The position numbers and the translations under genes were made by a program. 55,160 nt of DNA from Chloroflexota bacterium. GTDB lineage: Bacteria; Chloroflexota; Ktedonobacteria; Ktedonobacterales; Ktedonobacteraceae. Shown here one piece after another: positions 49,996 through 55,160 of the stretch (the first letter of the stretch is position 1; each line of letters begins with the position of its first letter). The notes beneath the pieces were generated by a model. That model had not been told where the DNA came from, ran no database searches, and saw only the letters and a program-made list of their open reading frames with translations. Location: contig VBHI01000308.1 in the NCBI GenBank assembly GCA_005881495.1, positions 1 to 55,160 of the forward strand, in the 5' to 3' direction.

Positions 49996-50193
49996 CTATG
50001 CCTGCGCGGTGTTCTTTGGGCGACGGCGGCTGATAGAACCACCCTTGCGTCCAGCAGCCTGAGCCTCTTCACTTGTCCATTTGTGTGCGGTTCCCTGGGA
50101 ATGGGCAGCTTTACCGCCCTTACTAGCAATTTCGCGTTTTTTTTCTGGACTCATTGACGCAAATCCACGGCCACGACCTTTTTGTGATTGCAC
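49996..50193 (-). CDS. KGG-repeat stress protein (YciG/Con-10-like)
   Basis: 65 residues, AAAGGAGAATG shortly before the ATG. Two characteristic motifs of the stress-induced KGG family are present: 'GFASMSPEKKREIASKGGKAAHSQG' and 'WTSEEAQAAGRKGGSISRR'. Such small, basic, hydrophilic proteins are common in spore-formers and are induced under general stress or sporulation; they are thought to bind nucleic acid or act as hydrophilic protectants, not firmly known. Its own terminator lies right behind it. The region 50194-50441 upstream shows nothing else. Confidence 0.88.
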   Translation of the reverse strand: MQSQKGRGRGFASMSPEKKREIASKGGKAAHSQGTAHKWTSEEAQAAGRKGGSISRRRPKNTAQA

Positions 50194-50441
50194 TGTTCAT
50201 TCTCCTTTTGTTTAAGTTTCAAAGCTTGTAAAGACTTGACTCAATTGTAGCGAGAAATACAGCATTAATATGCCTGAACAAGCCAGGACCTACTACACGC
50301 CTTGCGCTTTCCTCAATTACGCGTCAGTTAGTGGTAGCTGTATTCCCTACCTTAAGAATAACAGAATTAGCTCTACAAGTACAAGTGACTAATAGCAGTT
50401 TTGGATTCTCTAAGCAGATTTTAATGAAATGATGAGGTAAA

Positions 50442-50837
50442 TCAGCCATCCGCCAGAGTACCCGGTTGTGCCAGCCTTTTTGTCAAGTTTACGATCTCAT
50501 CAACAGCAAAGGGCTTCTGAAGCAGGGCGACATGCAGATCTTGTAGCTCTACAGTGTCGTGAATGGTTGCGGCAGTTGTTAAGATAATGGGAAGGGCGGC
50601 AAATAATGGATTATCACGAAGGATACGGATTACTTCAGTACCAGGCATTGAACCGGCTAAACGCCAATCTACGATAAGTAGGTCAATTGGTAGGCCCTGC
50701 TCCTGCTCCGGTTGTAATAAAGCATCCAGGCAATCTTTGGCTGTGGGGTAGATAGTGATGGCGTAGCCCTCGCCTTGAAATACAAGAGTAAGCATTTCCT
50801 GAATGGCGATGTCATCTTCGAGCAAACCTATTTTCAT
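50442..50837 (-). CDS. Single-domain response regulator (CheY-like)
   Basis: 131 residues, AAGGGGAAAAG before the ATG. A complete receiver: acidic pair in 'IGLLEDDIAIQEML', phospho-acceptor Asp in 'IDLLIVDWRLAGSMPG', Thr in 'PIILTTAATIHD' and Lys in 'VALLQKPFAVDE'. There is no output domain, so it works by protein contact, like Spo0F or CheY. No histidine kinase is adjacent; its partner is elsewhere. Contrast with the pseudo-receiver at 18433, which lacks the Asp. Confidence 0.93.
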   Translation of the reverse strand: MKIGLLEDDIAIQEMLTLVFQGEGYAITIYPTAKDCLDALLQPEQEQGLPIDLLIVDWRLAGSMPGTEVIRILRDNPLFAALPIILTTAATIHDTVELQDLHVALLQKPFAVDEIVNLTKRLAQPGTLADG

Positions 50838-51173
50838 ATCTTTTCCCCTTGATTATTTCTCTAAAAATGCTGGGAATGCAAGGATACTATAGCAAAGGCT
50901 TCAGTATTTAGCAAGCCTAGATTCCCTTTTTGGGCGATGTAACTATGTCCCTTTATGTAAAGTGATAGAACCTGTATTCGTTTTTAGAGTGATATTGGTT
51001 CGAGGAGAACTCCCAACATCGACATGAGCCTCATCATTTGATGACGCAAGGACGTTTTGCTATTGACCAGTGTAGCAGCGGGCGGTACAATGAGCAAATA
51101 CCAATGAAGATATTTTTCTAGAGAATATGCAGGAATAGCTCTCGCGAATACGCAGTAAAAGGATAGATATCGT
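50838..51173. promoter_or_regulatory. 336-bp divergent intergenic region with a promoter for the HEAT-repeat gene
   Basis: TTGACC (51063-51068), 17-base spacer, TACAAT (51086-51091) on the plus strand, about 80 bases before the start at 51174. No ORF is supported here. Confidence 0.6.
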
Positions 51174-53096
51174 ATGTCCGATACCCGCTTAGAGCAGACA
51201 AAATCTACAGAACCATCCGGCACTGGCGCAGCCGAATCTGGTGAAGTCCGCCTCGATGAAACCATTGCCTCCACTTCTGTAGTGACGCCAGTGGCAACTG
51301 CAGAGTTTGAGGCGAAGATAGGTGCTCCGCGACAGGTCCAAAGCAACAGGGGTACAGTTGAACACTTAGCAGCGCGACGACCTGTAACGCCAGTTGATAC
51401 TACTTCGGCGGAAATCAAAGAACGGCTAAGTGATTTGCAGTCCACTATTACAAGGATAGTGACGGGATTCCGTTGGGGGGGTCTTTCTCTGGAAGAATCG
51501 ACAGAGCGAATCATTCCGCTTCTCAATGTAGGTTCAATATATCAATGGCCGCCAGTGCTGGTACCCCTTATCCTGGAGATAGATCGGGCGGGAGACTTCA
51601 TTCCCGTTTGGCTGAACGTCATCGAGCAACAAGATCCAACTGATCTACCCGCAGACAGCGACCCGGCCGAGACAATGGTTGGAAGAGCAAGGCGCATTGC
51701 AATACTCATGCTGGGCAATTACAAAACCATCACCAACCCAGACGAGAGTAGACCGCTAGGTTTCTCAAAGCAGAATAAGAGTAAACGAAGCCTGAAGAGC
51801 GCCGCTAAAACACAGGACCTTGCTCCATTTCTTGGCAAGTTGTCTGGTGATCCAAATACCTCCTTGTATGCCACGCAATCACTTGTCAAGCAAGGGACGA
51901 CCTCAGCCCTGCAAGCATTGATCAGCGCGCTCAAAGATGCAGAGGGTTGGGCAAAAGTTGACGTTGTTGAAGCGTGCCTGACGCTGGAACAACCGCGCTT
52001 TTACGAAATAGTGGTGGCGAGTGGACTTGACCGGGTAACTGGCCTGGAAAGCTATGTTGCCGTACCGATCTACCGCTCTATTCCTTTGGAGGGTTACCTG
52101 CGCGAAGAGACCAATGTTGCTCCCCGCCTATCTCAACAGGTCGCGCTGATCTTTGGCCAGGTACTCCAGGAAAGTATGAAAACAAACGCAGGTACAGATG
52201 GAGATACCCTTCCTATCGTCTTTGAGCGTAACTTTGCTCCACTGGCAAGCGCGCTTTTTGAAAGTGCGCGCATTACGCCTTCCTGGCAGTATGTGCTGGC
52301 CATTCATCGCCTGGCGACACTGCTGGGCTATTACTGGAGCGAAATTGCGCGTGGTACGGTGCAGGATGCGCGCATTCTTGAGCCGGTGTACGCCTGTCTT
52401 CCTATGATGAATGATGTCGAACGCTGGATGAACGGACCCGGACGTGATGTTTTGCTGGAGACACTCAGCGGTTCTGAGGAAGAGGCTTTTATCCCGACCG
52501 TAAAAGTGCTGGGAGAGATGCGTGAACCGCGCGCTATTTCTATCCTGATCAACCAGCTTAGCAGGACAACCAGCATCAGCAACCGTGAACAGGCTATTCG
52601 ACTGGTGCACATGTGTGAGACGTTAGGGCGCTTGAATGATCGACGGGCGGTACAGCCATTGATGCAATTGATTGGGCGCGTTGTGGATGTTGAAGGGCGA
52701 GCAGCACGACCCAGGCGGCGAGATAACTTGCCCTTCGATGATAAAGATATCCCTGGGAGCATTGTCTACGCAGCGGTTATTCGAGCTTTTGGCCAGCTAA
52801 ACGACAGAGGTACGCTCGATTTCATCTGGCGCGCGGCCAAAGACTTTGATCCATTCGTTCGTATGGAGGTACTTGAAGCACTGAAACAGATAGATCCTGT
52901 CGGCGATGACGCCAGAAGCCGGCTTACCGCACACGAGGCGTTGAACGATCCACGCGATTCAGTCGTTCGTATCGCCTGCCGGGTTGTCGCGCAATATCGA
53001 GATACAACTGCCGGCACTACTCTCCAGCGTTTAACGGAGACACGGCCGGAGGTTGCGGAGGCTGCGCATGAGGCGCTGCGGCAGCTTGATCAATAA
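51174..53096 (+). CDS. HEAT-repeat protein
   Basis: AAAAGGA about 11 bases before the ATG. The 640-residue product has a disordered Thr/Glu-rich N-terminus (about residues 1-80) and then an alpha-solenoid. HEAT/PBS-lyase-type repeats can be seen at 'LAPFLGKLSGDPNTSLYATQSLVKQGTTSALQALISAL', 'AFIPTVKVLGEMREPRAISILINQL', 'LGRLNDRRAVQPLMQLIG', 'IRAFGQLNDRGTLDFIWRAAKDFDPFVRMEVLEAL' and 'DPRDSVVRIACRVVAQYRDT'. Such solenoids bind proteins or join complexes; no enzyme motif is present. No signal peptide. Monocistronic, with its own terminator. Confidence 0.82.
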   Translation: MSDTRLEQTKSTEPSGTGAAESGEVRLDETIASTSVVTPVATAEFEAKIGAPRQVQSNRGTVEHLAARRPVTPVDTTSAEIKERLSDLQSTITRIVTGFRWGGLSLEESTERIIPLLNVGSIYQWPPVLVPLILEIDRAGDFIPVWLNVIEQQDPTDLPADSDPAETMVGRARRIAILMLGNYKTITNPDESRPLGFSKQNKSKRSLKSAAKTQDLAPFLGKLSGDPNTSLYATQSLVKQGTTSALQALISALKDAEGWAKVDVVEACLTLEQPRFYEIVVASGLDRVTGLESYVAVPIYRSIPLEGYLREETNVAPRLSQQVALIFGQVLQESMKTNAGTDGDTLPIVFERNFAPLASALFESARITPSWQYVLAIHRLATLLGYYWSEIARGTVQDARILEPVYACLPMMNDVERWMNGPGRDVLLETLSGSEEEAFIPTVKVLGEMREPRAISILINQLSRTTSISNREQAIRLVHMCETLGRLNDRRAVQPLMQLIGRVVDVEGRAARPRRRDNLPFDDKDIPGSIVYAAVIRAFGQLNDRGTLDFIWRAAKDFDPFVRMEVLEALKQIDPVGDDARSRLTAHEALNDPRDSVVRIACRVVAQYRDTTAGTTLQRLTETRPEVAEAAHEALRQLDQ

Positions 53097-53103
53097 TTTA
53101 GTC

Positions 53104-53146
53104 ACAAAGAGGGGGGAGCAGGTGCCGCCTGCTCCCCCCTCTTTGT
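53104..53146. terminator. 19-bp perfect stem, bidirectional terminator
   Basis: ACAAAGAGGGGGGAGCAGG (53104-53122), loop TGCCG, exact complement 53128-53146. Lies between the converging HEAT-repeat and CocE-type genes. Confidence 0.9.
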
Positions 53147-53164
53147 TCTACCCTGGCCATTCCA

Positions 53165-54961
53165 CTAGACCGGAGGGGGAGCCGCAGTAATAATCGGGAC
53201 GATTGGCAGCTCGACATAGGAGGGATGATCACTGTCATGCAGGATAGTCTGATGGGCTACAGCGAGCTCATCATCAGCACCAATATCATGACCGGTGTTG
53301 GGGTTGCGATCCCAACGCGGGAAGTTACTGCTGGTGATATCCAGGCGAATCGCATGACCCGCCTTGAAGACATTGCTGGTTGCCCAGAGATCAATTTCAT
53401 ACTCGTAGGCTTTTCCTGGCTCGATCAGCGTTGGAGCCTCTCCCTTAGAGAAGTTGCGATAGCGAGCGCGATTGATACCGTCGGTCAGATTCTGCGCATA
53501 GCCATCGGGATAGACATCGACCAGGCGTGCCACAAAATCGGTGTCCGGCGCGCTTGATGTTGTCCAAAGGTGCACGGTTATTGGGCCTGTCACTTCAACA
53601 TCCTGCTCTAATACCGGGGTCGTATACACCAGGACATCTTCGCGGCTCTCAGTTGCACGCTGATCAAAAGGGCCGGGTCTGAATTCTGGAGACATCAAGA
53701 GGGCGCCACCGCGAGTAATCACGGGGTTAGCGGGATCATAATCGTACTGATCAGGGGATTCGGAGCCGGGGCTCTCTGTGCTTAACAGGCCATTGCCGCC
53801 TAAAGAATTGGCTTGCCCACCGCTATGCAGGTAATAACGGGTGTCAACAGCACGCGCCAGGGGCCATTCTTGTTCATCGCGCCAGACATTGGCTCCCATG
53901 ACGAAGAGCTTGATCGGAGCTTCACGCAGTATACCTGTATCGACACCCTTGAGCCAGTGATCAAACCAGCGCACCTGCAAGCTTAGAAGGTCAATCTGCA
54001 AGTCGATATAGGCAGAGGATGAGGCAAAACCGAAATTGAGTTCACCAACAGGATTCGAATAACCGGAGTGCGTCCATGGCCCGATGAGCAGTTTGCTCTG
54101 GCGAGCTTCCGGCGTACTGCCTTGCTCACGCATGATCGTAAAATTGTTAATGGTATCTTTGAGAAAGATATCGTACCAGCCGCCAATGTTGAAGCTTGGA
54201 GCGGTGACGTTCTCATGCTTACCAAGAATAGTCATCGATTTGACCTGGTCGTTTTCGCGATCTAGCTGCCTGGAGAAATTCTCAAAGTAATAATGAGCAA
54301 TGTCATGGCGCTTGAGTGGTGCGAACTCTGAAAGCGGCAGGGATGAGTAACCCTCGTGGGCAAGCGCATCCATCTCTTGCACCAGCAAATACATCTTACG
54401 CCCAAGGGATTGGGGATCGCCACGGTGACGGCGTATAAGCACATCGAGCCCCATCATGAGATTCCAACTTGCTGAGGAGCCAAGCTCTAAGGCTCCTCCA
54501 CGCGATATCACACCGTTCAAGGGGTCGTTCCACGTGACAAGAGGTATCATGGCTTTGAGAGCTGCTGGCTGGTGAACGGCTGCCGACCATTGGGTAAAGC
54601 CAAAGTAGGAGGCGCCAAAGACACCGACATTGCCATCGCTGTAATGTAATTTAGATGCCCATTCAATGGTATCGACACCGTCTAACGCCTCATTGATAAA
54701 CGGCGTCCATTCGCCCGCGGAACTCACGCGTCCACGGGTATCCTGTACGATGACGACATAGCCACGTCGCGCTACTTGAGTCGGGTCCAATATTGAGGTG
54801 GCGACAGGAAAATCTTTCCCATAAGGTAAGCGGGTGAGTAGCACAGGCCATTTTCCCTCACCTGCGGGTCTATACACGTTGGCACGCAAAATCGTGCCAT
54901 CTCTCATTTTAGCCGGGACATCAAAATCAATGGCGATTTGCTGACCCAATTGCATCGGCAT
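53165..54961 (-). CDS. CocE/NonD-family (S15-type) alpha/beta hydrolase
   Basis: GAGGAG about ten bases before the ATG. 598 residues, the usual size. N-terminal alpha/beta hydrolase domain: 'DFDVPAKMRDGTILRANVYRP', oxyanion Tyr region 'LLTRLPYGKDF', nucleophile Ser118 in 'VFGASYFGFTQW', Asp in 'NIGGWYDIF' and His in 'GPWTHSGYS'. C-terminal jelly-roll domain ('VTGPITVHLWTTSSAPDTDFVARLVDVYPDGYAQNL', 'IRLDITSSNFPRWDRNPNTG') as in cocaine esterase and X-Pro dipeptidyl peptidase. It hydrolyses an ester or acyl-amino acid bond; the substrate is not known. No signal peptide. Confidence 0.93.
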   Translation of the reverse strand: MPMQLGQQIAIDFDVPAKMRDGTILRANVYRPAGEGKWPVLLTRLPYGKDFPVATSILDPTQVARRGYVVIVQDTRGRVSSAGEWTPFINEALDGVDTIEWASKLHYSDGNVGVFGASYFGFTQWSAAVHQPAALKAMIPLVTWNDPLNGVISRGGALELGSSASWNLMMGLDVLIRRHRGDPQSLGRKMYLLVQEMDALAHEGYSSLPLSEFAPLKRHDIAHYYFENFSRQLDRENDQVKSMTILGKHENVTAPSFNIGGWYDIFLKDTINNFTIMREQGSTPEARQSKLLIGPWTHSGYSNPVGELNFGFASSSAYIDLQIDLLSLQVRWFDHWLKGVDTGILREAPIKLFVMGANVWRDEQEWPLARAVDTRYYLHSGGQANSLGGNGLLSTESPGSESPDQYDYDPANPVITRGGALLMSPEFRPGPFDQRATESREDVLVYTTPVLEQDVEVTGPITVHLWTTSSAPDTDFVARLVDVYPDGYAQNLTDGINRARYRNFSKGEAPTLIEPGKAYEYEIDLWATSNVFKAGHAIRLDITSSNFPRWDRNPNTGHDIGADDELAVAHQTILHDSDHPSYVELPIVPIITAAPPPV

Positions 54962-55064
54962 AACAGAAAGGCTCCTCTTCGTTGAAAATGATACTATTGT
55001 CTGTCATAGGATGAAGCTTTGTCTTCGAAGGTATCATACAACTTCCAGCGAAAGGTGCGCAATC

Positions 55065-55160
55065 ATGCCCCTACCTGAACTACCGCATGGAGTGCCATCG
55101 CTGCTATCGCGTCGCTTGACACCCCATGCGCGATTGGCTATACTCAGTCCATTCAGAGGT
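55065..55160 (+). CDS. Start of an unknown gene (3' end outside window)
   Basis: GAAAGGTG lies eight bases before the ATG at 55065, and the frame stays open for 32 codons to the edge ('MPLPELPHGVPSLLSRRLTPHARLAILSP'). It is divergent from the CocE-type gene. No family is recognised from this short piece. Confidence 0.5.
   Translation, partial: MPLPELPHGVPSLLSRRLTPHARLAILSPFRG

Noticed and set aside
49818..50129. A 103-residue minus-strand protein as a single gene
   Set aside because: Only its last ~40 residues resemble a hydrolase; the first part overlaps the KGG gene and its terminator in another frame, so only the remnant is kept.
50984..51526. 180-codon minus-strand frame opposite the HEAT-repeat gene start
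   Set aside because: Overlaps a well supported gene and its promoter; Ser/Arg-rich shadow composition.
1..55160. tRNA, rRNA or integrase attachment site duplications
   Set aside because: No cloverleaf-like TTC-loop sequence, no rRNA conserved stretch and no direct repeat flanking the recombinases was found by eye; a covariance-model search would be needed to be certain.

Overview
The window looks like about 55 kb of chromosome from a spore-forming, mycelial-type Chloroflexota bacterium, most likely class Ktedonobacteria. This is an inference from gene content and style: moderate GC, abundant decayed tyrosine recombinases, zinc-ribbon/DUF4352-like membrane proteins in tandem, ComP-like kinases, a two-ATPase ECF transporter fusion, and AGGAG-type ribosome sites. 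No rRNA, tRNA, CRISPR array or phage structural gene was seen.

Layout. (1) 1-4.8 kb is accessory DNA: the end of a medium-chain reductase, a DDE transposase with a 3' frameshift, an N-terminally shortened tyrosine recombinase and a second recombinase remnant. (2) 5-9.5 kb holds an NmrA-like reductase and a SnoaL-like protein facing a WYL regulator, then sfsA and a decayed stretch. (3) 9.5-18.8 kb: transketolase, a CDF metal exporter, a ComP-like histidine kinase, an EamA exporter, a ROK protein, and a three-gene run of sigma factor, Cys/His protein and degenerate receiver. (4) 18.8-29.3 kb: a 21-bp repeat array, an IscA-type Fe-S carrier, a subtilase, an M20 peptidase, an ECF vitamin transporter operon whose first ATPase is broken, an arginine-deiminase-fold hydrolase, trxB and a class I aldolase. 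(5) 29.6-36.2 kb: small hypothetical genes, two paralogous zinc-ribbon membrane proteins, uvrB and a DinB-like protein. (6) 36.2-39 kb: a polyamine cluster with a deoxyhypusine synthase homologue, speD and speB, the latter two behind a near-consensus promoter. (7) 39-46.3 kb: a lipoprotein, a long disordered Arg/Asn-rich protein, a phosphotriesterase-like mini-ORF translationally coupled to a radical SAM gene, a polyprenyl synthase that has lost its first Asp-rich motif, a zinc-ribbon pseudokinase and a small zinc-ribbon protein. (8) 46.4-49.8 kb: a HAD phosphatase followed by a tightly overlapping GT2 / DUF2064 / radical SAM-SPASM trio. (9) 49.8-55.2 kb: an alpha/beta-hydrolase remnant, a KGG stress protein, a single-domain response regulator, a HEAT-repeat protein, a CocE-type hydrolase and the start of one more gene.

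The most striking theme is internal loss of sequence inside otherwise well conserved genes (ECF ATPase, polyprenyl synthase, phosphotriesterase, alpha/beta hydrolase, perhaps a GNAT). Two of these losses are frameshifting, of similar estimated size, and remove exactly one conserved motif. Either the locus is decaying by small deletions or the assembly has local collapses; raw reads would decide. The best candidates for under-described biology are the HAD-GT2-DUF2064-rSAM operon, the DHS/SpeD/SpeB cluster, and the sigma factor-Cys/His protein-pseudoreceiver run.
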